From Massilia kyonggiensis (GTDB lineage Bacteria; Pseudomonadota; Gammaproteobacteria; Burkholderiales; Burkholderiaceae_D), in contig NZ_JANUGY010000010.1 of the NCBI RefSeq assembly GCF_024756235.1, positions 231,832 through 295,831 on the forward strand: 64,000 nucleotides of DNA, read 5' to 3'. Of the stretch, positions 1 through 7,830 are shown one piece after another. Positions within the stretch are counted from its first letter, which is position 1. Every line of letters begins with the position of its first letter. The notes under the pieces were generated by a model, which did not search any database, was not told the DNA's origin, and was given only the letters and a program-made list of their open reading frames with translations. Position numbers and translations under genes: made by a program.

Positions 1-105
1 CAACAGGACCGGCAGCGCCCACGGCGCCAGCGGCGCGAGCAGGCGTGCCAGCGGCGCGCCGCCGCGCGGCTGCGCGGACGCCGGGAGAGTCCGGGCCGAG
101 CCCAT
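1..105 (-). CDS. ssuC: Aliphatic sulfonate ABC transporter permease SsuC, N-terminal fragment (cut by window edge)
   Basis: Only the first 35 codons lie in the window; the rest runs off the left edge. The ATG overlaps the ssuD stop by one base (TGATG), the usual sign of translational coupling. The visible peptide is a basic, Ala/Pro-rich leader followed by the start of a hydrophobic stretch (PLAPWALPVLL), as expected before the first membrane span of an SsuC/TauC-type permease. The assignment rests mainly on position: ssuE-ssuA-ssuD is normally followed by ssuC and ssuB. The fragment alone could not be identified. Confidence 0.7.
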   Translation of the reverse strand, partial: MGSARTLPASAQPRGGAPLARLLAPLAPWALPVLL

Positions 106-1256
106 CAAGCCACCTTCTTCGGCAGGATGTCGACGGCCATCACTTCGCCGAACGGGCCGGTAATGGAATGCTCGCCGCGCTCCTTGCCTTTGCCGAGCAG
201 CGGGAACACGAGCTCCGCGAAGCGGTACGACTCTTCCAGGTGGGGGTAGCCGGACAGGATGAACGTCTCGATGCCCAGGTCCTGGTACTCGCGCATGCGC
301 GCGGCCACGGTTTCCGGATCCCCGACGAGCGCCGTGCCCGCGCCGCCGCGCACGAGGCCCACGCCGGCCCACAGGTTGGGCGACACTTCCAGCTTGTCGC
401 GCCGGCCGCCGTGCAGCGCGGCCATGCGGCGCTGGCCCACCGAATCCATTTTCGCGAATGCGGCCTGCGCCTTGGCGATGGTGGCATCGTCCAGGTGGCT
501 GATGAGTTTATCGGCCGCGGCCCACGCTTCCTCGTTCGTCTCGCGCACGATCACGTGCAGGCGGATGCCGAATTTCACCGTGCGGCCGTGCTTCGCGGCG
601 CGGGCGCGGATGTCCGCGATCTTTTGCGCGACTGCGGCCGGCGGCTCGCCCCAGGTCAGGTAGACGTCCATCTGTTCGGCCGCCAGTTCGTGCGCCGCTT
701 CCGACGAGCCGCCGAAGTACAGCGGCGGATACGGCTTCTGCACGGGCGGATAGAGCGTGCGCGCGCCTTTCACGGTCAGGTGCTTGCCCGAGAAATGAAA
801 ACCGTCGTCGCCGCCCTCCCCGGCCAGCGCGGCGCGCCAGATGCGGATGAATTCATCCGAGATCTCGTAGCGCGTCTCGTGGTCGGCAAAGACGCCGTCC
901 GCTTCCAGCTCCGCTTGGTCCCCGCCCGTGACGACGTTGATCAGGAGGCGGCCATTGGACAGGCGATCGAACGTCGACGCCATGCGCACGGACAGGCCCG
1001 GCGTCGACAGGCCGGGACGGATCGCGACGAGGAATTTCAGCTTGCGCGTGGCGTGGATCAGCGACGACGCGACGACCCACGCATCCTCGCACGAGCGGCC
1101 GGTGGGCAGCAGCACGCCGTCGTAGCCGAGCGTGTCGGCCGCCACGGCGATCTGGCGCGTGTAGTCGGCGTCGACGGGGCGGGCACCCTTGCTGGTGCCG
1201 AGATAGCGGCTGTCGCCGTGGGTCGGGATGAACCAGAAAACGTTCGGCGTACTCAT
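105..1256 (-). CDS. ssuD: FMNH2-dependent alkanesulfonate monooxygenase SsuD
   Basis: 383 residues, the normal SsuD length. It cleaves alkanesulfonates to an aldehyde and sulfite using O2 and reduced FMN supplied by SsuE, in the cytoplasm, to obtain sulfur. The N-terminus (NVFWFIPTHGDSRYLG) and the later GRSCEDAW and INVVTGGDQAELE segments are characteristic of SsuD within the bacterial luciferase-like family. It lies 3 bp after ssuA and overlaps ssuC by one base, inside the sulfonate operon. Expression is expected to rise under sulfate limitation through CysB/Cbl-type regulators (family knowledge). Confidence 0.96.
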   Translation of the reverse strand: MSTPNVFWFIPTHGDSRYLGTSKGARPVDADYTRQIAVAADTLGYDGVLLPTGRSCEDAWVVASSLIHATRKLKFLVAIRPGLSTPGLSVRMASTFDRLSNGRLLINVVTGGDQAELEADGVFADHETRYEISDEFIRIWRAALAGEGGDDGFHFSGKHLTVKGARTLYPPVQKPYPPLYFGGSSEAAHELAAEQMDVYLTWGEPPAAVAQKIADIRARAAKHGRTVKFGIRLHVIVRETNEEAWAAADKLISHLDDATIAKAQAAFAKMDSVGQRRMAALHGGRRDKLEVSPNLWAGVGLVRGGAGTALVGDPETVAARMREYQDLGIETFILSGYPHLEESYRFAELVFPLLGKGKERGEHSITGPFGEVMAVDILPKKVA

Positions 1257-1259
1257 GGC

Positions 1260-2261
1260 TTATTCCTTCGCGAGCAGGTTGGACGGCGGCTGCGCATCGC
1301 GCACGACGATCGGTTTCGGGATCAGCTTCAGGTTATGGAACGTGTCCGCGATCTTCTGCTGCGCGGCCAGCACCTCCGGCGTCACCGTGCGCACGCCGTA
1401 TGCGTAGCGCCGGGCCGCCAGGGCCACGACGTCGACGGGCAGGCCCGTCTGCGCCGCGAGGATCGTCGCGACTTCCTGCTGGTGCGTGCGGCCCCACTCG
1501 TCGACCTTGGCCAGCTCGTCGATCACGATGCGCACGACGTCCGCATGCTGCTCGGCGAACGGACGCGCGGCCACGTAGAACTGGTGGTTGGCGGCGAGAC
1601 CCTTGCCATCGGCCAGCACGCGCGCGCCCAGCTGCTTTTCGGCCGCGGCGAGGAACGGATCCCAGATCACCCACGCGTCCACGGATCCGCGCTCGAACGC
1701 GGCGCGCGCCTCGGCCGGCGGCAGGTACACGGTCTGGATTTCGCGGTAATCGACGCCGGCCTTTTCCAGCGCCTTCACGAGCAGGTAGTGCACGTTCGAG
1801 CCCTTGTTCAGGGCGACTTTTTTCCCTTTCAGCTCCGTCACGCTGCGCAGGGTCGAATTCTTCGGCACGACGATCGCCTCGGAGTCCGGCGACGGCGGCT
1901 CGTTGCCGACGTAGACCAGGTTCGCGCCCGCGGCCTGGGCGAAGATCGGCGGCGCTTCGCCGACCGTGCCGAAATCGATGCTGCCCACGTTCAGGCCTTC
2001 GAGCAGCGCGGGGCCGGCCGGGAACTCGGTCCACTTGACCGCGATGTTCTTCGCGGCGAGCCGCTTTTCCAGCGTTCCGCGGCCCTTCAGCAGCGTGAGC
2101 GTGCCGTATTTCTGGTAGCCGATGCGCACCTCGCGCGGCGCGCCCGCGGCCTGGGCCTGGGGAAGATCGGCGAAGGGGGCAGCAACTGCGGCGCCAAACA
2201 GCAGGCCGAGCGTACGGCGGCGCTGCTGGCGCCGGGTGCCGGCATCGAACGAATCGGTCAT
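1260..2261 (-). CDS. ssuA: Sulfonate ABC transporter periplasmic substrate-binding protein SsuA
   Basis: 333 residues. The N-terminus carries a cluster of arginines (RRQQRRRTLGLLFG) followed by a hydrophobic segment and an AQA-like cleavage region near residue 38, so it is exported, perhaps by the Tat route. The mature part (VRIGYQKYGTLTLLKGRG, then FGTVGEAPPIFAQAAGANLVYVG) is typical of the SsuA/TauA/NitT binding-protein family. It captures aliphatic sulfonates and delivers them to SsuBC. It lies 28 bp after ssuE and 3 bp before ssuD. Substrate choice among alkanesulfonates cannot be read from sequence. Confidence 0.93.
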   Translation of the reverse strand: MTDSFDAGTRRQQRRRTLGLLFGAAVAAPFADLPQAQAAGAPREVRIGYQKYGTLTLLKGRGTLEKRLAAKNIAVKWTEFPAGPALLEGLNVGSIDFGTVGEAPPIFAQAAGANLVYVGNEPPSPDSEAIVVPKNSTLRSVTELKGKKVALNKGSNVHYLLVKALEKAGVDYREIQTVYLPPAEARAAFERGSVDAWVIWDPFLAAAEKQLGARVLADGKGLAANHQFYVAARPFAEQHADVVRIVIDELAKVDEWGRTHQQEVATILAAQTGLPVDVVALAARRYAYGVRTVTPEVLAAQQKIADTFHNLKLIPKPIVVRDAQPPSNLLAKE

Positions 2262-2289
2262 GGGGGGTGATCCTTTGTTATCGTGGTGG

Positions 2290-2847
2290 TCAGGCGGCGA
2301 CGGCGAGCACGTGGGCGGTCCTGCGCTGCAATTCGTCGTGCAATTGGGCGACGCCGGCGGCGATGCGCGCGGCGATGGCCGGCACCGGGCGCAGGCCCAG
2401 TTCCGGATCCCACGGCAGCTGTTCCGACGTGGCGAAGATGCTGGGCAGGATGTGGCGCGGCGCGAGCGAGGCGAGCACGGGGCGCAGCGCGTAGTCCAGC
2501 GCCAGCATGTGCGACTGGCTGCCGCCGGTGGCCAGCGGCAGCACGAGCTTGTCCGCCAGGCCGTCCTGCGGCAGCAGGTCGAGGAACGCTTTCAATACGC
2601 CGCTGAAGGACGCCTTGTAGACAGGGGTGCCGACGACGATCGCATCGGCGTCACGCACGCGGGCGACGGCATCGAGAATGGCCGGGTCGCGGGCGTCGGC
2701 GCGCAGCAGCGCCAGGGCGGGCAGTTCGCGCACCTGCAGCGCGCCGGTGCGGTGGCCCAGCGCGGCCAGGCGGTCGCCCACCAGCTGCTGCAGGCGCCAT
2801 GTCGTCGAAGGAGAGGATGGGCTTCCGCCCAGCAGGAGAACAGTCAT
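2290..2847 (-). CDS. ssuE: NAD(P)H-dependent FMN reductase SsuE
   Basis: 185 residues, flavodoxin-like NADPH-dependent FMN reductase. It produces the FMNH2 that SsuD consumes. The phosphate-binding loop region LLLGGSPSSPSTT at the N-terminus, the VGTPVYKASFSGVLKAFLDL segment near residues 93-112 and the PLATGGS loop near residue 125 are typical of SsuE/MsuE. It is the first gene of the ssu operon; the ATG at 2847 is followed upstream by an AT-rich promoter region. The protein acts in the cytoplasm as a dimer or tetramer (family knowledge). Confidence 0.94.
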   Translation of the reverse strand: MTVLLLGGSPSSPSTTWRLQQLVGDRLAALGHRTGALQVRELPALALLRADARDPAILDAVARVRDADAIVVGTPVYKASFSGVLKAFLDLLPQDGLADKLVLPLATGGSQSHMLALDYALRPVLASLAPRHILPSIFATSEQLPWDPELGLRPVPAIAARIAAGVAQLHDELQRRTAHVLAVAA

Positions 2848-2910
2848 GGTCGTTCCGGGTCGATGAGATGGCCACAGGCTACTGCTGCCCTCATCGAAGC
2901 GGAACGAATG

Positions 2911-2944
2911 CTTTTACGTTTTGATATGCCGTTTTCGTTAAAAG
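2911..2944 (-). promoter_or_regulatory. AT-rich promoter/operator region upstream of the ssu operon
   Basis: The 123 bp between the histidine kinase stop and ssuE hold an AT-rich island in an otherwise GC-rich sequence. It is framed by an imperfect inverted repeat (CTTTTA at 2911-2916, TAAAAG at 2939-2944). This is where a CysB- or Cbl-type LysR regulator could bind ahead of a sulfonate operon. The regulator is inferred from pathway knowledge; only the AT island and repeat are seen. Confidence 0.4.
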
Positions 2945-2970
2945 ATTTCGCGCATATGCATCTGCGGCGG

Positions 2971-4647
2971 CTAGATGACGACGCTCGCTTCGGGCACCGG
3001 GCGGAAGCGCGGCAGGACGACGCGGAACAGGGTGCCCTTGCCCACTTCGCTGCGCACCTCGAAGCGCCCGCCGTGCTTCTGCACGATCCCGTACGACAGC
3101 GACAGGCCGAGGCCCGTGCCCTTGCCCACCGGCTTGGTCGTGAAGAAGGGTTCGAAGATGCGTCCCAGCCGGTCCTCGGGGATGCCGGTGCCGGTGTCCT
3201 CCACCTCGATCCACACGTGCTTCTCGTCGTGGGCCGTGCGCAGCGTGATGCGGCCGTGCTTCTCGATCGCGTGCGCGGCGTTCACCAGCAGGTTCATGAA
3301 GACCTGGTTCAGCTGCGACGGATAGCACTCGATCTGCGGGATGCTCCCGTACTCCTTGGTCACCTCGGCCTTGTACTTGATCTCGTTCCAGACCACGTTC
3401 AGGGTGCTGTTCAGGCCCGCCTCGAGGTCGGCGTACTGCAGGTCGCCGCCGTCGACGTGCGAGAAATCCTTCATGTCCTGCACGATGCGCCGCACGCGGT
3501 CGATGCCGTCGAGGGATTCGCGCAGCAGCGGTTCAAGGTCCTCGCGCAGGTACTCGGCGTCGACTTCCTCTTTTACCCGCGCGATGCCGGCGCGGTCTTC
3601 GGGGCTGAACGCCCCTTCCAGCGCCGCATAGCTGTCGAGCAGCCGGAGCATGCCCTGCGCATACCGCTGCAGGCTGCCCAGGTTCGAGTTGACGAAGCCG
3701 ATCGGGTTGTTGATCTCGTGCGCGACGCCGGCCGCCAGCACGCCGATCGACGCCATCTTCTCCGACTGCAACAGCTGGCTCTGGGCCTCGCCCAGCTTCT
3801 TGATCAGCTCCGCCTGGCGCGCCTTTTCCTTTTCGAGCGTCGCATTCGCTTCCTGCAGGTCGCGGGTGCGTTCGCGCACCTTCGATTCGAGCTGGTCGCG
3901 CGACTCGCGCAGCGCTTCCTCGGCCCGGTGCCGTTCGGTGACGTCGGTGTAGCCGAACACCCGGCCGATGATGTGCTCCCCCAGGAACTGCGGGCGCGAG
4001 CGGCATTCGAAGAAGCGGCCGTTCGTCAGGCGGAACAGGTCCTGCGTCTCGGTCGCATCGGCCACCTGGCGCAGCCGGACGCGGATCAGGTCGCCCTGCT
4101 CCACCTGCCCCGCGATGTATTCGATGATGCCGTCGTCGTCGCCGGCCTCCAGCAGCGCGGCCGGGATGTCCCACATCGCCGAGAACAGACGGTTCATGCT
4201 CGTGATCTTGCCGTGCCAGTCGATCACGAGGATGCCGTCCGCGGTGGACTCCAAAGTCGTGCGCAACTGGGCCAGGGTCTGTTCGAGCAGGGCCTCGACC
4301 TGGCGCTCGTGGCGGCAGTCCTGCGCGCGCACGAGCAGCAGCGGACGGTCGCCGTCCTGGATCACGCGCACGGACTTCATCACCGTCAGCATCGACGCGT
4401 CGGCGCACAGGTACTCGCCCTCCTGCGCCTCGAAGCCGAGGTACTGGCCGCTGCGCACGTCCTCCCAATAGAACACGTCCTGCAGCGAGCTTTCGATGTC
4501 GGTGATGACCATGTCGCGCAATTGCGCTGCGCCGTAACCGAGCATCTGTTCGACCATGCGGTTGGCGACGAGGATGCGCAGGTCGGCCGGATCGACCACC
4601 ATCGCCATGTACGGGCTGTGGTCGATCATCAGCTGGTGCAGGTTCAT
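2971..4647 (-). CDS. Soluble PAS-domain sensor histidine kinase
   Basis: 558 residues, no membrane span. Two PAS-like segments (about 5-110 and 128-240, the second ending FGYTDVTERHRAEEALRES) precede a coiled coil (about 241-298). The dimerisation/phosphoacceptor helix follows with GVAHEINNP, His310 being the likely phosphorylation site. The ATPase domain has an N box around Asn452/Asn456, a G1 motif DTGTGIP (484-490) and a G2 motif GKGTGLGLS (508-516). No receiver domain is fused and no response regulator is adjacent. Its ATG overlaps the stop of the HD-GYP gene (ATGA), so the two are probably co-translated. Signal and partner unknown. Confidence 0.9.
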   Translation of the reverse strand: MNLHQLMIDHSPYMAMVVDPADLRILVANRMVEQMLGYGAAQLRDMVITDIESSLQDVFYWEDVRSGQYLGFEAQEGEYLCADASMLTVMKSVRVIQDGDRPLLLVRAQDCRHERQVEALLEQTLAQLRTTLESTADGILVIDWHGKITSMNRLFSAMWDIPAALLEAGDDDGIIEYIAGQVEQGDLIRVRLRQVADATETQDLFRLTNGRFFECRSRPQFLGEHIIGRVFGYTDVTERHRAEEALRESRDQLESKVRERTRDLQEANATLEKEKARQAELIKKLGEAQSQLLQSEKMASIGVLAAGVAHEINNPIGFVNSNLGSLQRYAQGMLRLLDSYAALEGAFSPEDRAGIARVKEEVDAEYLREDLEPLLRESLDGIDRVRRIVQDMKDFSHVDGGDLQYADLEAGLNSTLNVVWNEIKYKAEVTKEYGSIPQIECYPSQLNQVFMNLLVNAAHAIEKHGRITLRTAHDEKHVWIEVEDTGTGIPEDRLGRIFEPFFTTKPVGKGTGLGLSLSYGIVQKHGGRFEVRSEVGKGTLFRVVLPRFRPVPEASVVI

Positions 4648-5933
4648 GGCTGGCTCCTCCGCGCCGGGTCACTCGCGTCGAAGTAGTAGCTGACGCGTTT
4701 GCGCGGGCTGAGGTAGTTGTAGATGTCCTTGGGCACCTGGGACGGGCGGATCGATTTCACGATGTTCAGGTCCGGCTGCGTCTCGAGGTTGACGACGATC
4801 GCTTCCTCGCGCGGCACGCTGGCCTCGTAGATCATGACCTGCGGCCTGGTCGGCTTGGCGGTGTTGACGTTGACGCACATGCCGACGACGCCGTTGGCCA
4901 GCTGGACGATCGTGCCCGGCGGGTACACGCCGAGGCAGCGGATGAACACCTGCAGCAGCTTGGGGTCGAAGCGGCTGCGCATCTTGGCGAACATCAGCGA
5001 CAAGGCCTCGTGCGGCGTGAGCGAGTCGGCCGGATTGCGCGGGTTGCACAATTCGTCATAGTGATTCGCGATCGCGACGATGCGGGCGAGGATGTTGATC
5101 GCCTCCCCCTGCAGGTGGCGCGGATAGCCGCTGCCGTCGAACATCTCGTGGTGGTCGCGGATGATGGCCAGCGCGGGTGCCGCGAGGCCCAGCTTTTTGC
5201 CGATCTCGTAGCCGCCCTCGCAATGCGTCTCGACCAGCGCCTGCTCGGCGTGGGTATAGGCGTCGAGCTTGTTCAGTACCTTGTCCGGGATGTTCTTCGT
5301 CCCGACGTCGTGGAGCAGCGCCCCCATGCCCAGCACGCTCGCCACCTCGTGCGGCAGCTTGATGTCGCGCGCGATCATCATCGACAGCATCGTGACGTTG
5401 AGGGAATGGACATAGATTTCCTCGCCGCCCAGCTTGTCGCCCATCAGGTTGATCGCCAGCTCGGGCGCGGACAGGATCGAATCCGTAATCTGGCCGATCA
5501 GCTTGCCGGCCACGCGGACCGTCTCGGCCGGCTGGGAAAACAGGTTGCGGTCGATGTCGCGGATGGCGCGCGCCGTGTTCACGAACGCCTGCTCGATGCG
5601 CGCCGCGTTCTCGCGCTGTTCGCGGATGCGTTCCATCATTTCCCGCTTCGCCGCCATGACCGGCGACTCGGCACGCGCCTCCGGCGACACCGGCGCCGGG
5701 GTGGCCGGTACGGGCTGCGCCGATGCCGGTGCCGCCGTGGGCACGGGCCCGTCGCTGAGCGCGGGATCGACGCGGACCGTGGCCAGGCCCAGCCCGCGCA
5801 GGATGCGGAGCTGGTCCTCGGTCTTGACCTTGAAATGGCTGAACGCGAACGGATGCTGGAACCACTTCAGGTCCAGGTGGATGTACAGGCCGATCTGGAC
5901 CTGGTCGATTGGGATAGTGACTGTATCGGCCAT
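4644..5933 (-). CDS. HD-GYP domain protein with DUF3391 N-terminus (probable c-di-GMP phosphodiesterase)
   Basis: 429 residues from the ATG at 5933, chosen because AGGAGG lies 7 bp upstream; an in-frame start 42 bp earlier has no such site. Residues 1-60 match the DUF3391 domain often found before HD-GYP. A Pro/Ala linker (65-90) leads to the HD-GYP domain: His176, HD at 208-209 (LLHDVG), HHE at 261-263 and GYP at 269-271 are all present, so metal binding and c-di-GMP hydrolysis are plausible. The stop overlaps the histidine kinase start (ATGA). A promoter and 8-bp inverted repeat lie just upstream. Confidence 0.93.
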   Translation of the reverse strand: MADTVTIPIDQVQIGLYIHLDLKWFQHPFAFSHFKVKTEDQLRILRGLGLATVRVDPALSDGPVPTAAPASAQPVPATPAPVSPEARAESPVMAAKREMMERIREQRENAARIEQAFVNTARAIRDIDRNLFSQPAETVRVAGKLIGQITDSILSAPELAINLMGDKLGGEEIYVHSLNVTMLSMMIARDIKLPHEVASVLGMGALLHDVGTKNIPDKVLNKLDAYTHAEQALVETHCEGGYEIGKKLGLAAPALAIIRDHHEMFDGSGYPRHLQGEAINILARIVAIANHYDELCNPRNPADSLTPHEALSLMFAKMRSRFDPKLLQVFIRCLGVYPPGTIVQLANGVVGMCVNVNTAKPTRPQVMIYEASVPREEAIVVNLETQPDLNIVKSIRPSQVPKDIYNYLSPRKRVSYYFDASDPARRSQP

Positions 5934-5950
5934 GAAAGCGCCTCCTTCCA

Positions 5951-5994
5951 GACCGAAAGTATCAATTCCCACCAATTTCGGTCAAGAAACATTT
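5951..5994 (-). promoter_or_regulatory. Promoter with perfect inverted repeat before the HD-GYP gene
   Basis: GACCGAAA (5951-5958) and TTTCGGTC (5976-5983) form a perfect 8-bp inverted repeat with a 17-bp spacer. On the minus strand the arm nearer the start overlaps a TACTTT -10-like box and the distal arm overlaps TTGACC, a good -35-like box; the two boxes are 18 bp apart. The arrangement would let a dimeric regulator block or control this promoter. Promoter elements are inferred by consensus; the repeat is seen directly. Confidence 0.45.
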
Positions 5995-6040
5995 GTTGCC
6001 ATGTGGAACTGATGATACAATCCCGGTGGCCACGCCACAA

Positions 6041-7717
6041 TCAGACCTCCGCCACCACCCGGTTGCGGCCCTGCTGCTTGGCGCGGTACAGCGCCTTGTC
6101 GGCGGCCCAGAACAGCGCCTCGGCATCCTGGGCGTGCTGGGGAAAGGCCGCGACGCCGAACGACGCCGTCACCCGTTGCGGTCCCTCGCCCTGGGGGTGC
6201 GGCGCGATGGCGGCCAGCGCGACGCGGATCGCCTCCGCGCGCGTGCCCGCGTCCGCCGCGGTGCATTCAGGAAGCAAGAGTACCATCTCCTCGCCGCCGT
6301 AGCGACAGGCGATGTCGCCTTCGCGGATTCCCAGGCGCAGCTGTTGCGCGATGGTGCGCAGCACGGCGTCGCCGACGGCGTGGCCATAGTCGTCGTTGAC
6401 ACGTTTGAAATGGTCGATGTCGACCAGCACGAGACTCACGGGCACGTTCTTGCGGCGCGCGCGCGCCAGCTCGCGCTTCAGCGCGGCGTCGAAATGGCGC
6501 CGGTTGAACAGGCCCGTGAGCGGATCGAGCACGGACTGGCGGCGCAGCGATTCGCGCAGGCGTGCATTCCCCAGCGCCAGCGCGAGCTGCTCGGCGACCG
6601 TCACCGCGAGGCGCTCCTGTTCTTCATGGGCCAGACCGGTCTCGAGGCCCTCGAGGTGCAGCATGCCCACCAGTTCATCGTGCGTGACGAGCGGGATGCA
6701 CAGGCGTGCCGCCGCTTCATCCGCCGGCTTGCGGTAGTGCGCGCACGGCAGGTCGCCGCTGTCCGCCGTGCGGTAGCGCGCGCCGTGGCGCAGCGACCAG
6801 CACGACTCGATGTCGATCTCCGGCGGCTGGTCGGACGGCGTGCCCCATTGCGTGTGCCGGTCCAGCACATGGTCGTCCTCGTCGCGCAGCAGGAACAGCG
6901 TGCCGGATACGCCGGGCAGGAGTTTCGGCAGCGAGCGTGCGATCACGGGTGCGGCGTCGGGCACCGACGGCACGGCCTCCACGGCGCGCAGCAGTTCCGC
7001 GACCAGCTTCAGTTCGCGGTTGTGGCGCGTCGTCAGGGCGACGGCTTCCGCGAGCTGCTCCGCCTGCGTTTCCAGCTGTCCGGCGATGGCGCGGCGCGCG
7101 CGCAGCATGCGCATGGCGACCAGCAGCAGGATCCCGAACGCGATGATGTTGCAGGCGGTGGCCGCGACGCTCACGGTGAACGAGCGCGCGGAACGGGCCA
7201 GCAGGTCGGCCTGCAGGGCGTCGTGCCGGGCGATGCTCCGGGCATCTTCCGCTGCGACGATGCGGCGCAGGTCGTCCATGTACTGCTTGCCGCGCAGGGA
7301 GCTGACGACGCGCTCCGTCGCGCCGAACCCTTCCCGGCGGCGCAGCTGGATCGTCTCGTCGAGTTCCGCCAGCTTCAGTTCCGCGAGACGCGCGATGCGC
7401 CACGCGGTGGCCCGTTCGGCATCCGTGCGCGCCTTGTCCTTGGCGTCGTACAGCACGGCGGGCAGCGTGCGCCGGACCCGCTCGTACGGTTCGAGGAAGA
7501 CGTCGTTGCCGGTGATGACGAAGCCGCGCTGCGCCGTCTCGGCGTCGCGCATGGCGGTCAGGATGTCATCGAGGCGCTGCTGCGCGAGCAGTTCGGCGCG
7601 CGATTGCGCCAGCAGCACGTTGACGGAGCGGTTCAGCCAGAACGGCACCGCCGCGATCAGGACCATGACGATGAAGACGGCCAGGGCGACGAACTTCAGG
7701 TGTCTTGCGCTGCGCAT
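6041..7717 (-). CDS. Membrane-bound diguanylate cyclase (CHASE3-GAF-GGDEF)
   Basis: 558 residues. One membrane span at about 8-28, a periplasmic CHASE3-type helical domain (about 37-175, with AETAQRGFVITGNDVFLEPYE), a second span at about 181-203, a GAF domain (about 235-385) and a GGDEF domain (about 395-555). The catalytic signature is RYGGEE (GGEE near 474-477) and REGD sits five residues before it, so the product-inhibition I-site is intact. It should make c-di-GMP from two GTP. It lies upstream of, and in the same direction as, the HD-GYP/kinase pair, but 107 bp with a separate promoter separate them. Confidence 0.92.
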   Translation of the reverse strand: MRSARHLKFVALAVFIVMVLIAAVPFWLNRSVNVLLAQSRAELLAQQRLDDILTAMRDAETAQRGFVITGNDVFLEPYERVRRTLPAVLYDAKDKARTDAERATAWRIARLAELKLAELDETIQLRRREGFGATERVVSSLRGKQYMDDLRRIVAAEDARSIARHDALQADLLARSARSFTVSVAATACNIIAFGILLLVAMRMLRARRAIAGQLETQAEQLAEAVALTTRHNRELKLVAELLRAVEAVPSVPDAAPVIARSLPKLLPGVSGTLFLLRDEDDHVLDRHTQWGTPSDQPPEIDIESCWSLRHGARYRTADSGDLPCAHYRKPADEAAARLCIPLVTHDELVGMLHLEGLETGLAHEEQERLAVTVAEQLALALGNARLRESLRRQSVLDPLTGLFNRRHFDAALKRELARARRKNVPVSLVLVDIDHFKRVNDDYGHAVGDAVLRTIAQQLRLGIREGDIACRYGGEEMVLLLPECTAADAGTRAEAIRVALAAIAPHPQGEGPQRVTASFGVAAFPQHAQDAEALFWAADKALYRAKQQGRNRVVAEV

Positions 7718-7830
7718 GCGGGGGCGGTCGGGACTCGGTTGCTATCGGGCAATGGAAAATAACACAGTTTGTGCCGCGCACGGTTGAAATGGACGATTTC
7801 GTACGTGGGATCCACGTTTTGTTGATGCGC

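Noticed and set aside
45..2270. Long plus-strand open frame of 741 codons opposite the ssu genes
   Set aside because: Arg/His/Ala-rich translation with no domain, mirrored on a real coding frame of a GC-rich genome; the minus-strand ssu genes explain the region.
5933..5975. In-frame upstream start for the HD-GYP gene
   Set aside because: The ATG at 5933 has AGGAGG at 7 bp and family-like N-terminus; the upstream extension has neither.
5994..6022. Good-looking plus-strand promoter (TTGTTG, 17 bp, TACAAT)
   Set aside because: It would only transcribe antisense to the diguanylate cyclase gene; no product can be seen. Kept only as a possible antisense start.
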